Positions 37,144-46,628 of a stretch of 64,000 nucleotides of DNA are shown piece by piece. The notes beneath the pieces were generated by a model that was given only the letters and a program-made list of their open reading frames with translations, did no database searches and had not been told where the DNA came from. The stretch spans positions 1-64,000 of the forward strand of contig NZ_QZWD01000003.1 in the NCBI RefSeq assembly GCF_003602005.1, read 5' to 3'. Numbering within the stretch: position 1 is the stretch's first letter; every line of letters starts with the position of its first letter. The translations under genes were made by a program, and so were the position numbers. The DNA is from Salinisphaera sp. Q1T1-3 (GTDB lineage Bacteria > Pseudomonadota > Gammaproteobacteria > Nevskiales > Salinisphaeraceae).

Positions 37144-38118
37144 TCAGAGCAGGTGTGCTACGGCCTCGCGTTCCTCGCGCAGCTCGGCTTCGGTGGCGTC
37201 CATGCGCGCGCGGGCGAAATCGTTGACCGACAGACCGGTCACGATTCGATAGTCGCCGTTTTCACAGACCACAGGGTAGGAATACATGATGCCCGGCTCG
37301 ATGCCGTAGTTGCCGTCCGAGGGGATGGCCATCGACACGATCTGGCCGTCGGAGCCGGCGACCCAGTTGCGCATGTGGTCCAGTGCGGCCGAGGCCGCGG
37401 AGGCCGCCGAGGAGGCGCCGCGCGCATCGATGATCGCCGCGCCGCGTTTCTGAACCGTGGGAATGAAGTCGTTCTCGTACCAGTCCTGATCGACCAGTTC
37501 GAGCGCCGGCTTGCCCTTGACGGTGGTATGCGACAGATCGGGGAACTGGGTGGAACTGTGGTTGCCCCAGATCATCAGACCGTCGATGTCGGTGACCTGC
37601 GTATCGGTTTTCTGGGCCAGCTGGGTCAGTGCCCGGTTGTGGTCCAGACGCGTCATCGCCGTGAACTGGCCGTTGTCCAGGTCCGGGGCGTTGTTGGCCG
37701 CGATCAGAGCGTTAGTGTTGGCCGGGTTGCCGACCACCAGCACCTTGACGTCGCGCGAGGCATGATCGTTGAGGGCCTTGCCCTGAACGGAAAAGATATC
37801 GCCGTTGGCCTTGAGCAGGTCGGAACGCTCCATGCCCTTGCCGCGCGGGCGCGAGCCGACCAGCAGCGCGTAGTCGACGTCCTTGAAGGCCTCTTCCGGC
37901 TGGTCGGTGCCATGAATCTCGGTGACCAGCGGGAAGGCACAGTCGTTGAGCTCCATGATGACGCCCTTGAGCGCCTCCATGGCCGGGGGGATTTCCAGCA
38001 GCTGAAGAATGAGCGGCTGGTCGTGGCCGAGCATCTCGCCGGTGGCGATGCGGAAGATCAGCGAATAGCTGATTTGGCCGGCGCCCCCGGTCACGGCAAC
38101 GCGTACGGGATCTTTCAT
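37144..38118 (-). CDS. mdh: Malate dehydrogenase
   Basis: NAD-dependent malate/oxaloacetate interconversion in the TCA cycle. The start at 38118 ([20 protein letters not shown]) has AGGAG upstream and gives 324 residues. This is the cytosolic/plant-type MDH form, not the E. coli type: VTGGAGQI nucleotide fold, [17 protein letters not shown] substrate loop with both arginines, [19 protein letters not shown], and the catalytic [11 protein letters not shown]. It has a plausible sigma-70 promoter, a leader hairpin and its own terminator, so it is monocistronic. Confidence 0.95.
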   Translation of the reverse strand: MKDPVRVAVTGGAGQISYSLIFRIATGEMLGHDQPLILQLLEIPPAMEALKGVIMELNDCAFPLVTEIHGTDQPEEAFKDVDYALLVGSRPRGKGMERSDLLKANGDIFSVQGKALNDHASRDVKVLVVGNPANTNALIAANNAPDLDNGQFTAMTRLDHNRALTQLAQKTDTQVTDIDGLMIWGNHSSTQFPDLSHTTVKGKPALELVDQDWYENDFIPTVQKRGAAIIDARGASSAASAASAALDHMRNWVAGSDGQIVSMAIPSDGNYGIEPGIMYSYPVVCENGDYRIVTGLSVNDFARARMDATEAELREEREAVAHLL

Positions 38119-38157
38119 GGCGGCTCCTGATGGATGGCTGGCGGTATGAATTCGTCC

Positions 38158-38181
38158 CGCGACGGTCATCCAACCGTCGCG
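38158..38181 (-). repeat. Inverted repeat in the mdh leader
   Basis: CGCGACGGT at 38158-38166 and ACCGTCGCG at 38173-38181 form a perfect 9-bp inverted repeat around a 6-nt loop, between the predicted mdh promoter and its start codon. No T-run follows on either strand, so it is not a simple terminator. It could be an operator or an mRNA stabilising stem. Confidence 0.6.
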
Positions 38182-38201
38182 CGATCAAAAAGGCGAGGCC
38201 G

Positions 38202-38230
38202 AGCATAGCCAAAGAGCAAAATCGACACAA
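38202..38230 (-). promoter_or_regulatory. Predicted sigma-70 promoter of mdh
   Basis: On the minus strand TTGTGT (38225-38230) and TATGCT (38202-38207) are separated by exactly 17 bp. Transcription would start near 38195, giving an mdh leader of roughly 77 nt containing the 9-bp hairpin. Judged by eye from consensus and spacing only. Confidence 0.5.
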
Positions 38231-38310
38231 AGTCTCATCCGGCCGAAGTCGACGCACATACAGGGCCGGCACGTGGCAACATGGCCGTATTGCAGGCAAG
38301 GATTTCGTAA

Positions 38311-39567
38311 ATGACACGGATTGCGGTCGTCGGTGGCGGCATTGCGGGAATCGGCGCGGCCTGGCTGCTCCGGGATGCAGCCGATGTGACGCTGTTCGAA
38401 GCGGACGAGACGCTCGGCGGTCATGTGCGCACGATCGTGGACGGTTCGCAGCCGGTCGATACCGGTTTCATCGTCCTCAACGACCGCAATTACCCGTATT
38501 TCCGGGCGTTTCTGGATGAGCTGGGCATTGCCACGCAGCCCAGCGACATGTCCTTCGGTGTCTCGATCGGCCAGGCTGCGATCGAGTGGGCGGGGGATTC
38601 CTGGCGCAAGCTGTTCGCCCAGCCCCGGCTGGCGGCCGACCCGGCGCATTGGCGCATGATTCGCGACATCCTGCGGTTCAACAAGCAGGCCAAACGCTTT
38701 CTCGAAAAGAACTGGTTCCCCGAGGCCACGCTCGGTGGCTTTCTGGATGCGCACGGCTACGGCCAGGCGTTTCGGGCGCGTTATCTGTTGCCGATGGCGG
38801 CGGCCATCTGGTCGATGCCCACGGCCGATACGCTCGGCTTTCCGCTGGCGCCGTTTCTGCGTTTCTTCGACAATCACGGCCTGCTCGATCTCAAGGACAG
38901 GCCCCAGTGGCGCACGGTTGTCGGCGGCAGCCATGCCTACGTCAAGGCCGCCTGGGCCATGCTCGGCGATCGGGTGAGCGTGGCCAACCCGGTCGCCCGC
39001 GTACGTCGCGAGGCTGATGGCATCACCCTGATCACCGAGCGTGGCATCACCCAGCGATTCGATCACGTGATCTTTGCCTGTCATGCCGATACCGCACATC
39101 GCCTGCTGATCGACGCCGACGACGACGAAAGTGGCGTACTCGGTGCTTTTCGCTTCCAGCCCAACCGGGCGATCCTGCATAGCGACCCACGATTGATGCC
39201 ACGCCGGCGCGCGGTCTGGTCGTCGTGGAACTATCTGGCCGATCGCGCGGAGGTTTCCGGGCAACGCGTGGCGGTGACCTACTGGATGAACCGACTGCAG
39301 TCGATTCCGGAGGCGCGCTCGTATTTCGTCACGCTCAACCCGTTGTTCGAGCCGGTCCCCGAGAGCGTGATTGCCGAGGTCGCATACGATCATCCGATCT
39401 TCGATCGCGCGGCGGTCGAGGCCCAGGGCCGGCTCGACGAGATCCAGGGCCGGGGCAATATCTGGTATTGCGGGGCCTGGAGCGGCTACGGGTTTCATGA
39501 AGACGGGCTGGTCAGTGCGACGCGTGTGGCGGCCAAGCTCGGTGTGACCGCGCCGTGGGCCGCCTAG
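38311..39567 (+). CDS. FAD-dependent amine-oxidase-like oxidoreductase (COG2907 type)
   Basis: Flavoprotein of 418 residues with the dinucleotide fold RIAVVGGGIAGIGAAWLLRD, ETLGGHVRTIVDG, DTGFIVLNDRNYPYF, and the C-terminal WYCGAWSGYGFHEDGL. This family is nearly always encoded beside DUF1365 and a cyclopropane-fatty-acid-type methyltransferase, as here, so it probably acts on unsaturated or methylated acyl chains. In Rhodobacter such operons belong to the singlet-oxygen response. It has AAGGA before the ATG and overlaps the DUF1365 gene by 13 bp. Exact reaction unknown. Confidence 0.85.
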   Translation: MTRIAVVGGGIAGIGAAWLLRDAADVTLFEADETLGGHVRTIVDGSQPVDTGFIVLNDRNYPYFRAFLDELGIATQPSDMSFGVSIGQAAIEWAGDSWRKLFAQPRLAADPAHWRMIRDILRFNKQAKRFLEKNWFPEATLGGFLDAHGYGQAFRARYLLPMAAAIWSMPTADTLGFPLAPFLRFFDNHGLLDLKDRPQWRTVVGGSHAYVKAAWAMLGDRVSVANPVARVRREADGITLITERGITQRFDHVIFACHADTAHRLLIDADDDESGVLGAFRFQPNRAILHSDPRLMPRRRAVWSSWNYLADRAEVSGQRVAVTYWMNRLQSIPEARSYFVTLNPLFEPVPESVIAEVAYDHPIFDRAAVEAQGRLDEIQGRGNIWYCGAWSGYGFHEDGLVSATRVAAKLGVTAPWAA

Positions 39568-40325
39568 ACGCCTGTCTCTATCGGGCGGATGTGACCCATC
39601 GTCGTCCGGGCCCGCCGCGTTATCGATTCCGGTATCGGACGTACCACCTGTTGCTCGATCTCGATGGGATCGACGCTGCCTGTGCAGCGTCCGCGTTTCT
39701 GTCGCGCAATCGATTCAACCTGTTGTCTTTCCACGACCGGGACCATGGCCCGCACGACGGTCGCCCGCTGCGGCCGTGGGCGGAATCCGTGCTGGCCGAG
39801 CACGACATCGACCTGGCCGGCGGCCGGATCCGGCTGTTGTGCATGCCGCGCGTGCTCGGCTACGGCTTCAATCCGATCAGTCTCTATTACTGTCATCACG
39901 CGGACACGACGCTGCGCGCGGTGCTGGCCGAGGTTCACAACACCTTCGGCGAGCACCATGTCTACGTGCTGCATGACGCGGGGCGACCGATGGCCTGGCA
40001 GCAGACTCGGACCAAGACCAAGCGGTTTCATGTCTCGCCGTTCTTCGATCGCAGCGGTGAATATCGATTTCATCTGCTGGCGCCGGAAGCGCGCCTGGGG
40101 CTGGGGATACGGCTCTACGACGAGGCCGGTGCGCTACGGATCGCGACCGCGGTATCCGGGCATCGTCGGGTGTTGTCGAGCCGCGAGATCCTGATCGCCG
40201 CGGTGGCGGTGCCTTGGATGAGTGCCAAAGTGACGCTGGCCATTCACTGGCAGGCGCTCAAGCTGTGGTGTCGCGGGGCCGGTTTTCGTCGTCGGCCTGC
40301 ACCCGAAAGACCGAACCGCTCGTAG
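39555..40325 (+). CDS. DUF1365 family protein
   Basis: Second gene of the lipid-modification operon, 256 residues with a GTG start inside the previous gene. Family segments include YHLLLDLDGID, FLSRNRFNLLSFHDRDHG, RVLGYGFNPISLYYCHH, VHNTFGEHHVYVL and KRFHVSPFFDRSGEYRFH, with many conserved histidines and aromatic residues. The biochemical role is not established. Co-occurrence with CFA-type enzymes suggests a step in furan or cyclopropane fatty-acid formation. A hydrophobic stretch near residue 212 suggests membrane association. Confidence 0.88.
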   Translation: MGRLDACLYRADVTHRRPGPPRYRFRYRTYHLLLDLDGIDAACAASAFLSRNRFNLLSFHDRDHGPHDGRPLRPWAESVLAEHDIDLAGGRIRLLCMPRVLGYGFNPISLYYCHHADTTLRAVLAEVHNTFGEHHVYVLHDAGRPMAWQQTRTKTKRFHVSPFFDRSGEYRFHLLAPEARLGLGIRLYDEAGALRIATAVSGHRRVLSSREILIAAVAVPWMSAKVTLAIHWQALKLWCRGAGFRRRPAPERPNRS

Positions 40326-40361
40326 TATTCTCGACGCCCAGTATCCTGAGGGGGCCGCCTG

Positions 40362-41618
40362 TTGACCACAAGCAAGTCACAACGCGCGCAGGCACTGAAT
40401 CCGACCGACGTGACCATCGATGCCGCAACGCGTCAGGACTGGCGCACGCGACTGCTGCTGCGGCGGTTGGAGCGTCTGCAGAGCGGCACGCTCGAGCTCT
40501 TGCTGCCCGACGGGGGCCGGGCCTGTTTCCGGGGCGCCGTGGATGGCCCGAGCGCCCGCGTGAAGCTGCATTCGTCGCGCCTGGTGAGCCGGCTGGTCAC
40601 CGGCGGCGCGCTGGGCCTGGCCGAGGGCTACATGGCCGGCGAATGGGACAGCCCCGAGCTGGCGGTGGCGCTGGAACTGCTGCATCGCAACGAAGCATCG
40701 TTGCGGCCGGCCGTGCCGGCGCTCGCCTGGACCGGCAAGATGCTTGGCCGGCTGCGTCATCGGCTGCGTGCCAACAGCCGTCGCGGGGCGCGACGCAATA
40801 TTGCCTATCACTATGATCTCGGCAACAGCTTCTATGCGCGCTGGCTCGACGAGACCTGGACCTATTCGGCCGCGCTGTTCGCCTATCCGGAACAGCCGCT
40901 GGCCGAGGCCCAGCGGGCCAAGTATCAACGCCTGCTCGACCGACTCGCGCCTCGTCCCGGCGAACACATTCTGGAGATCGGCTGTGGTTGGGGCGGTTTC
41001 GCCTGCTACGCCGCGGCCCACGCCGATGTGCGTGTCACCGGTCTGACGCTGTCCGAGGAACAGCTGGCGTTTGCCCGCAAGCAGGCCGAGGCCGCCGGTC
41101 TGTCCGATCGCATCGCGTTCGTGTTGCGCGATTATCGTGATGTCACGCAGCGCTTCGATCACATCGTCTCGATCGAGATGTACGAGGCTGTCGGCGAGGC
41201 CTACTGGCCGGACTACTTCGCCGCCATTCGGGCTGCCCTGAAACCCGGCGGGCGGGCCGCCCTGCAGGCGATCACCATCGACGAAGCCGGCTTCGAGCTC
41301 TATCGGCGCCGCGCCGATTTCATCCAGCGCTATATCTTTCCCGGCGGCATGCTCGCCTCGCCGTCGGTGTTCGGTGCCTGTGCAGCCCGCGCGGGTCTTG
41401 ACGAGCGCGAACGCGCGTTCTTCGGCGGCGATTACGCTCGTACGCTGGCACGCTGGGACCACCGTGTGACGGCCGAGCGCGAGGCCATCGTGGCCGAGCG
41501 CGGCGAAACGTTCTATCGCATGTGGCGTTACTACCTGGCCTATTGCACCGCCGGTTTCTCGTCCGGGCATATCGATCTCATGCAGATCGTCTTCGAGCAG
41601 CCCGGAGCTGGCGAGTGA
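40362..41618 (+). CDS. Cyclopropane-fatty-acyl-phospholipid synthase family methyltransferase
   Basis: SAM-dependent enzyme that methylenates or methylates double bonds of membrane phospholipid acyl chains. The 418-residue protein starts at TTG with GAGGGGG upstream. The catalytic core is clear: IAYHYDLGNSFYARWLDETW, the SAM site HILEIGCGWGGFACYAA, VTGLTLSEEQLAFA, IVSIEMYEAVGEAYWPDYF, and IQRYIFPGGMLASP. Whether the product is a cyclopropane ring or a methylated alkene on the way to a furan fatty acid cannot be decided here. The next gene overlaps its stop by 4 bp. Confidence 0.9.
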   Translation: MTTSKSQRAQALNPTDVTIDAATRQDWRTRLLLRRLERLQSGTLELLLPDGGRACFRGAVDGPSARVKLHSSRLVSRLVTGGALGLAEGYMAGEWDSPELAVALELLHRNEASLRPAVPALAWTGKMLGRLRHRLRANSRRGARRNIAYHYDLGNSFYARWLDETWTYSAALFAYPEQPLAEAQRAKYQRLLDRLAPRPGEHILEIGCGWGGFACYAAAHADVRVTGLTLSEEQLAFARKQAEAAGLSDRIAFVLRDYRDVTQRFDHIVSIEMYEAVGEAYWPDYFAAIRAALKPGGRAALQAITIDEAGFELYRRRADFIQRYIFPGGMLASPSVFGACAARAGLDERERAFFGGDYARTLARWDHRVTAEREAIVAERGETFYRMWRYYLAYCTAGFSSGHIDLMQIVFEQPGAGE

Positions 41619-42964
41619 GCCGCGGCACATCGCGTTACCCGATCAGCCAGCTGCTGCCCTATGGCCTGCTGGGGCTGCCGCTGGCCGCCCTCGGCCTGCC
41701 GCTGACCGTGTTCCTGCCGCCGTTCTATTCGCAGATGCCGGGGCTGAACACCGGCATCGTCGGCGTGATGATCTTCGCCGCACGACTGTTCGATGTGCTG
41801 ACCGACCCAGCCATCGGGACCGCCTCGGACCGCACGCGATTGCGCCTCGGACGCCGGCGACCCTATATCGCGGCCGGTACGCCGATTCTCATGCTGGCGG
41901 CCTGGTTTTTGTTCGTGCCGGGCGAGAAGGCCAGCGCGGCCTATCTGCTGATCTGGAGCATCGTGGCCTATCTCGGCTGGACGCTGATCTATCTGCCGTA
42001 CACGACGATGGGCGCCGAGATGTCGGCCGATTACGACGAACGCACGCGTATCACGGCTTGGCGCGAGGGTTTTTTCGTCCTCGGGACGATGGTCGCCATC
42101 ATGCTGCCGGCCGGGGTCGCGAAGATCGCAGGCGGACAGGCCGCCGGCTTGATGGCCATCGCCGGATTCCTGATCGTGGCCCTGCCGATCGCGGTGGCGC
42201 TCTATATCTGGCGCGTGCCCGAGCCGAGCGGTACAGCCTCGCGCGTGCCCTGGTCGGAAAGCGTGCGTCTGCTGACATCCAACCGGCCGTTCCGGCGGCT
42301 GCTCATCGCCTATCTGCTCAACGGGGCCGCAAATGGTCTCCCGGCGGCGTTGTTCCTGTTCTTCGTACAGTCGATTCTCGGGGCCAGTCATGCCACGGCC
42401 GGGATGTTCCTGGCCATCTATTTTCTGTCCGGCGTGGCCGGGCTGCCGGTCTGGTTCTGGATCGGCAAGCACTGGTCCAAGCATCGCCTGTGGTGTGCCT
42501 CGATGGGTTTCGTGGCCGCGGTGTTCATCTTCACCGTCACGCTGTCCGACAGCACCTACGGCTATATCGGCTATACGCTGATCTGTATCCTCGGCGGCTC
42601 CTGTCTCGGGGTGGATCAGGCCACGGCCGCTTCGATTCAGGCCGATGTGATCGATGAAGACACGGCGGCCGGCGGCGACGGCCGGGCCGGCCTGTATTTC
42701 GGTCTCTGGGGCATGGCGACCAAGCTGGCCTTCACGCTGGCGCTGGGAATCGCCTATCCGGTCCTCTGGCTGGCCGGCTTCGACGCCGGTCAGGACAACG
42801 ACGCCACCGCCCGCTGGACGCTGGTCGCGCTGTACGGGTTGCTGCCGGTCATCATCAAGCTCGGCGTCATTCGCCTGATGTGGGATTTCCCGCTCGATCG
42901 GGATCGCCATGCCGAACTCCAGGACGAGATCGGTCGCGATGCTGGACAAAACCGAAGCGCATGA
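41615..42964 (+). CDS. GPH-type MFS transporter (MelB-like)
   Basis: Twelve-helix inner-membrane transporter of the glycoside-pentoside-hexuronide:cation symporter type, 449 residues with a GTG start overlapping the previous stop. The signature loop FDVLTDPAIGTASDRTRLRL (followed by GRRRPYI) and GWTLIYLPYTTMGAEMSADY match the family. As the last gene of an FAD enzyme-DUF1365-CFA operon, it more likely handles a lipid-related or oxidised compound than a sugar; this is inference. Its last 98 bp overlap, antisense, the 3' end of ctaG. Confidence 0.85.
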   Translation: MSRGTSRYPISQLLPYGLLGLPLAALGLPLTVFLPPFYSQMPGLNTGIVGVMIFAARLFDVLTDPAIGTASDRTRLRLGRRRPYIAAGTPILMLAAWFLFVPGEKASAAYLLIWSIVAYLGWTLIYLPYTTMGAEMSADYDERTRITAWREGFFVLGTMVAIMLPAGVAKIAGGQAAGLMAIAGFLIVALPIAVALYIWRVPEPSGTASRVPWSESVRLLTSNRPFRRLLIAYLLNGAANGLPAALFLFFVQSILGASHATAGMFLAIYFLSGVAGLPVWFWIGKHWSKHRLWCASMGFVAAVFIFTVTLSDSTYGYIGYTLICILGGSCLGVDQATAASIQADVIDEDTAAGGDGRAGLYFGLWGMATKLAFTLALGIAYPVLWLAGFDAGQDNDATARWTLVALYGLLPVIIKLGVIRLMWDFPLDRDRHAELQDEIGRDAGQNRSA

Positions 42965-43781
42965 GCACGAGCGTGCCGACCAGGCTCATCATGGCCGGCG
43001 GAATCCAGGTCAGCAGGCCGCCGACCTGCTGATCGACGCCGGGCGAGATCCCGTAGGCCTGTTCGGCGGGCCCGTAACCCGGATAGAGCCCGACCGGTGC
43101 CAGCGTGATGAACGCCCCGATGGCGATCTGCGGCGGCATCACCGCCCATAGCACGACGATACGCGTGCCGATGCCGTGCGTGGTCGGGTGTGAACCGGGC
43201 AGGCGGCGATCGAGCATGAACCACCAGAAAGCCAGTCCCTCGATCGCCATCGACAGATTCATCAGCCAATATCCGAAACCGGAGGCCATGGCCAGATGAT
43301 GAACGGCCGGAGTCAGCCAGAGAGCGATCAGGCCCACGAACAGCAGCGCGCCGAGGACCGGCTGCTGGATCGCGCGATAGCCGGCGATTACCGGGGCTAC
43401 CCACCGTCGGGGCAGACGGCGAAGCCGGCGCGCCAGGCGGGCGGCGGCGGGCAGGCCCGAGACCAGAACGGCCGATGGGGCGGCCAGGGCGATCAGAAAC
43501 GGTGCCAGATGATGCAGCACGAGATGCTGCAGGCGGTGCACATAGAACAGGCGCCGACCCAGCGTATCCAGCCCGGTCTGAGTGAACAGGTACAGGCCGG
43601 CCAGGCCGGCGAAGAACGCCAGCGCCGGCAGTACATCGGCGGTGCGGCGGCGACGCCAGAGCCCGCGGGCATAGATCAGCGCGATGAAGCCGTAGAGGGC
43701 GAGCAGCCACCACAGCCGATGCGCGGGGTCGAGAAAATCGGCCGGGGACGCCGCCGCCGGCGCGAGCGGCGCTTCAGTCAC
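42867..43781 (-). CDS. Cytochrome c oxidase assembly factor CtaG (caa3 type)
   Basis: Polytopic membrane protein of 304 residues with about seven helices, belonging to the caa3_CtaG family implicated in copper delivery or assembly of heme-copper oxidases. The conserved VHRLQHLVLHHLAPFLIAL histidine-rich helix and AVHHLAMASGFGYWLMNLSM helix are present. It is unrelated to Cox11. No oxidase subunit genes lie in the window. It overlaps the acyltransferase gene by 8 bp, suggesting co-transcription with hemE upstream. Confidence 0.85.
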   Translation of the reverse strand: MTEAPLAPAAASPADFLDPAHRLWWLLALYGFIALIYARGLWRRRRTADVLPALAFFAGLAGLYLFTQTGLDTLGRRLFYVHRLQHLVLHHLAPFLIALAAPSAVLVSGLPAAARLARRLRRLPRRWVAPVIAGYRAIQQPVLGALLFVGLIALWLTPAVHHLAMASGFGYWLMNLSMAIEGLAFWWFMLDRRLPGSHPTTHGIGTRIVVLWAVMPPQIAIGAFITLAPVGLYPGYGPAEQAYGISPGVDQQVGGLLTWIPPAMMSLVGTLVLMRFGFVQHRDRSRPGVRHGDPDRAGNPTSGE

Positions 43782-44721
43782 GCGCCGTGGTCGGCCCGCT
43801 CAGATCGTCGAAACGTCGGGCAGGATCGTTCGGGTCCTGCAGGCGCGCGACCGCTGTGTCCTTGGCCGCCCAGAGCTCGTTCAGCCACGTCTTGAAACGA
43901 TCGCGATACGTGGCATCGGCGCCGTAATCGCCGTTGGCCAGTGCCTCGGGCAACGGCAGGTAGCGCACCCGGATGGCGATCGACGGAATCCGGCCGCACA
44001 ACAGATTCCAGAACGAGGGCACGGGTGTGTCCACATAGGCCAGCGTCATGTCGAGAATGCCGTCGAGCACGCCGGACATGGCGTTGACGGCGAAGGCGGT
44101 GCCACCGGCCTTGGGTGGCAGCATCGTGGCATAGGGGCTGTCGACGGCGGCCCGTTTGGCCGGCGTCGAGCGCGTGCCCTCGGCATAATTGACCAGTGAG
44201 ACCGGCACATCGCGAAACACGGCACAGGCCCGCTGGATGGTCCGCATGTCTTCGTGACGGCGTGCCGGGTCGGCCTGGATCGCCGCCCGGCTGTGACGTT
44301 TCATGAACGGGAAGTCGAGTGCCCAGCAGGCCAGGCCGATTACCGGCAGCCAGCGCAGCTGTTCCTTGATGAAGAAGCGCGGAAACGGCAGCTGCGGATC
44401 GATGGCCGCGATCAACAGCATGATGTCGGCCCAGCTCTGGTGATTGGAGATGAGCACATAACGCCCGTCGGGGTCGTCGGTCATACCCTGGTGATAATCG
44501 ATGCGCGTGCCGGAAAGTCCCAGAATCAGTCGATTCGCGGTCCGGGCCCAGGAGGTCGCCACGGCATAGACCACGCGCGAGGCCAGACGGCGTGCCCGGC
44601 CGGGCGGCAGGGCGATCTTGGCCACGGCGGCCGGGATCAGCGGGACGGCGCCCACGAGGGTCGCCACAACCACCGAAAAGACGATGAGCGCGCCTCGCAG
44701 GTACCCGACCAGCCGATGCAT
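43774..44721 (-). CDS. PlsC-family acyltransferase (YihG-like)
   Basis: Membrane-bound 1-acyl-glycerol-phosphate-type acyltransferase, 315 residues. An N-terminal membrane helix is followed by ISNHQSWADIMLLI (H-x4-D catalytic motif), FIKEQLRWLPVIGLACWALD, and NYAEGTRSTPAKRA (EGTR substrate motif). Length and the C-terminal region resemble YihG, which favours polyunsaturated or branched chains, more than the short PlsC. It begins at the last base of the hemE stop codon. Confidence 0.87.
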   Translation of the reverse strand: MHRLVGYLRGALIVFSVVVATLVGAVPLIPAAVAKIALPPGRARRLASRVVYAVATSWARTANRLILGLSGTRIDYHQGMTDDPDGRYVLISNHQSWADIMLLIAAIDPQLPFPRFFIKEQLRWLPVIGLACWALDFPFMKRHSRAAIQADPARRHEDMRTIQRACAVFRDVPVSLVNYAEGTRSTPAKRAAVDSPYATMLPPKAGGTAFAVNAMSGVLDGILDMTLAYVDTPVPSFWNLLCGRIPSIAIRVRYLPLPEALANGDYGADATYRDRFKTWLNELWAAKDTAVARLQDPNDPARRFDDLSGPTTARD

Positions 44722-45764
44722 CAGCGCGCCGAGAACTCGTGAACCGCGTCGACCAGGGCAGCCACGTGATCCGGGTTGACCTGTGGCGTCACCCCGTGGC
44801 CGAGATTGAACACATGCCCCGGGCGGTCGCCGAAACGCGTCAGGATATCGGCGACTTCGGTGCGGATGCGCGACGGTTCGGCGAACAGGATCGCCGGGTC
44901 CGCGTTGCCCTGCAGGGCAACGCGATCACCGACGCGGGCGGCGGCATCGTCGATGTCGATCGTCCAGTCGAGCCCGATCGCCGATGGCCCGGCATCGGCG
45001 ATACGCTCCAGCCACGGGCCACCCCCCTTGGTGAACACGATCGTCGGCACGTGCCCGTCCGGCCCGGGCTTGAGCCCTGCGATGATCCGCTGCATGTAGT
45101 CCAGCGAGAACGTCCGGTAGTTGGCCGGAGACAGCACACCGCCCCAGGTGTCGAAGATCTGGACCGCCTGGGCGCCGGCCGCGATCTGGGCGTTGAGATA
45201 CGCCGTTACCGAACGGGCCAGCACATCGAGGAGTTGGTGCAGTGCCGCCGGGTCGTTGAACATCAGCGCCTTGAGATGCTCGTAGTTCTTCGAGGGCCCG
45301 CCTTCGACGACATAGGTCGCCAGCGTCCACGGGCTGCCGGCGAAACCGATCAGCGGTGTCTTGCCGTCGAGCTCGCGCCGGATCAGGCGCACCGCGGCCG
45401 GCACATAACCCAGCGTTTCCTCCATGTCCGGTACCGACAGCTTGGCGATCGCTTCCGGTGTGCGTACGGGGTGCTCGAATTTCGGGCCTTCGCCGGCCAC
45501 GAAATGCAGGCCAAGCCCCATGGCTTCGGGAATCGTCAAGATGTCCGAGAACAGGATCGCGGCATCCAGATCGAATCGGCGCAGCGGCTGGAGCGTGACC
45601 TCGCAGGCCAGTTCCGGGTTCTGGCACAGGTTCAGGAAACTGCCGGCTTTTTCCCGTAGCGCGCGATATTCCGGCAGATAGCGTCCGGCCTGACGCATGA
45701 GCCAGACCGGCGTTGCATCCACGGGTTCATGCGCCAGTGCGCGGAGAAAACGATCGTTCGACAT
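44721..45764 (-). CDS. hemE: Uroporphyrinogen decarboxylase HemE
   Basis: Decarboxylates uroporphyrinogen III to coproporphyrinogen III in heme synthesis. The 347-residue protein contains both family signatures: [19 protein letters not shown] near the start and [17 protein letters not shown] in the middle, with the catalytic Asp in [17 protein letters not shown]. pyrF begins its run 35 bp upstream in the same direction, and the acyltransferase and ctaG genes follow without gaps. Confidence 0.97.
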   Translation of the reverse strand: MSNDRFLRALAHEPVDATPVWLMRQAGRYLPEYRALREKAGSFLNLCQNPELACEVTLQPLRRFDLDAAILFSDILTIPEAMGLGLHFVAGEGPKFEHPVRTPEAIAKLSVPDMEETLGYVPAAVRLIRRELDGKTPLIGFAGSPWTLATYVVEGGPSKNYEHLKALMFNDPAALHQLLDVLARSVTAYLNAQIAAGAQAVQIFDTWGGVLSPANYRTFSLDYMQRIIAGLKPGPDGHVPTIVFTKGGGPWLERIADAGPSAIGLDWTIDIDDAAARVGDRVALQGNADPAILFAEPSRIRTEVADILTRFGDRPGHVFNLGHGVTPQVNPDHVAALVDAVHEFSAR

Positions 45765-45799
45765 GGGCGGTGGCAGCCCGAAGAATGTTGTCAGCGATT

Positions 45800-46588
45800 C
45801 TACCGACTGGAACCGGGCCCCGCGACACCCGTGCCGCGGGTGGCCACGGCGGTGGCGATCTCCTGCTGGATCGCTGCGGCAGCCGCGGCCGGATCGTCAG
45901 CCTCACGAATCGGCCGGCCCACCACCAGGTGATCGGCGCCGGCGGCGATCGCCATCGTCGGTGTCATCACGCGCTTCTGGTCGTCGGGCGGGGCATCGTT
46001 GTCGACCGGGCGGATCCCGGGCGTGACTGTCACCAAGGTGTCGGGCGCCTCGCGCCGCAGTCGTTCGAGTTCCAGACCGGAGGAGACCACACCGTCGCAG
46101 CCGGCTGTCAGTGCCCGCCGGGCGCGGGAGAGCACCAGATCGCCGATGTCGCAGTCGAAGCCGAGATCCGTCATGTCACCGCGGTCCAGGCTGGTCAGGG
46201 CCGTCACCGCCAGAATGCGGGTATCGCCCCGACGCGCGGCGGCCGCGGCTTCCATGATCGACTGGTTGCCGTGGATGGTGATGAAATCCACCGCACGGGC
46301 ATCCAGACGTGCCACTGCGGCTGCCACGGTGGCCGGCACATCGAAGAGTTTGACGTCCACGAAGACTTTCTTGCCCCGGGCCTTGAGCCAGTCGATGAGC
46401 TCGAAGTAACCGGGCGACATCGCCAGCTCCAGGCCGACCTTGTAGAAGGTCACATGATCGGCCAGACGCTCGACGAGTGCCCGCGCCGACGCGGCGTCGG
46501 GCACGTCGAGAGCGAAGATCAGGCGGTCGCGGTCATCGGTCAGGGCGGTGGGCACGGCAGCGTCCGGATGGGGCGGATGAGCCGGCAT
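45800..46588 (-). CDS. pyrF: Orotidine 5'-phosphate decarboxylase PyrF
   Basis: Final step of UMP synthesis. The start at 46588 gives 262 residues, with a ~20-residue N-terminal extension before [14 protein letters not shown]. The catalytic charged network is visible in [16 protein letters not shown] (Lys-x-Asp pattern of D-x-K-x-x-D), and [18 protein letters not shown] and LVVGRPI close the barrel. The 40 bp to the upstream RND gene show no terminator, so read-through from the efflux operon is possible. Confidence 0.95.
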   Translation of the reverse strand: MPAHPPHPDAAVPTALTDDRDRLIFALDVPDAASARALVERLADHVTFYKVGLELAMSPGYFELIDWLKARGKKVFVDVKLFDVPATVAAAVARLDARAVDFITIHGNQSIMEAAAAARRGDTRILAVTALTSLDRGDMTDLGFDCDIGDLVLSRARRALTAGCDGVVSSGLELERLRREAPDTLVTVTPGIRPVDNDAPPDDQKRVMTPTMAIAAGADHLVVGRPIREADDPAAAAAAIQQEIATAVATRGTGVAGPGSSR

Positions 46589-46628
46589 TGTAGAGACTCG
46601 ACGCGTGGCGTTCGAGACAGCGTCTCGA

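Noticed and set aside
42867-42964. 98-bp convergent overlap of the GPH transporter and ctaG as evidence that one gene is mis-called
   Set aside because: Both proteins keep family features up to near the overlap and both overlapping tails are variable charged C-termini, so a real tail-to-tail overlap is acceptable.
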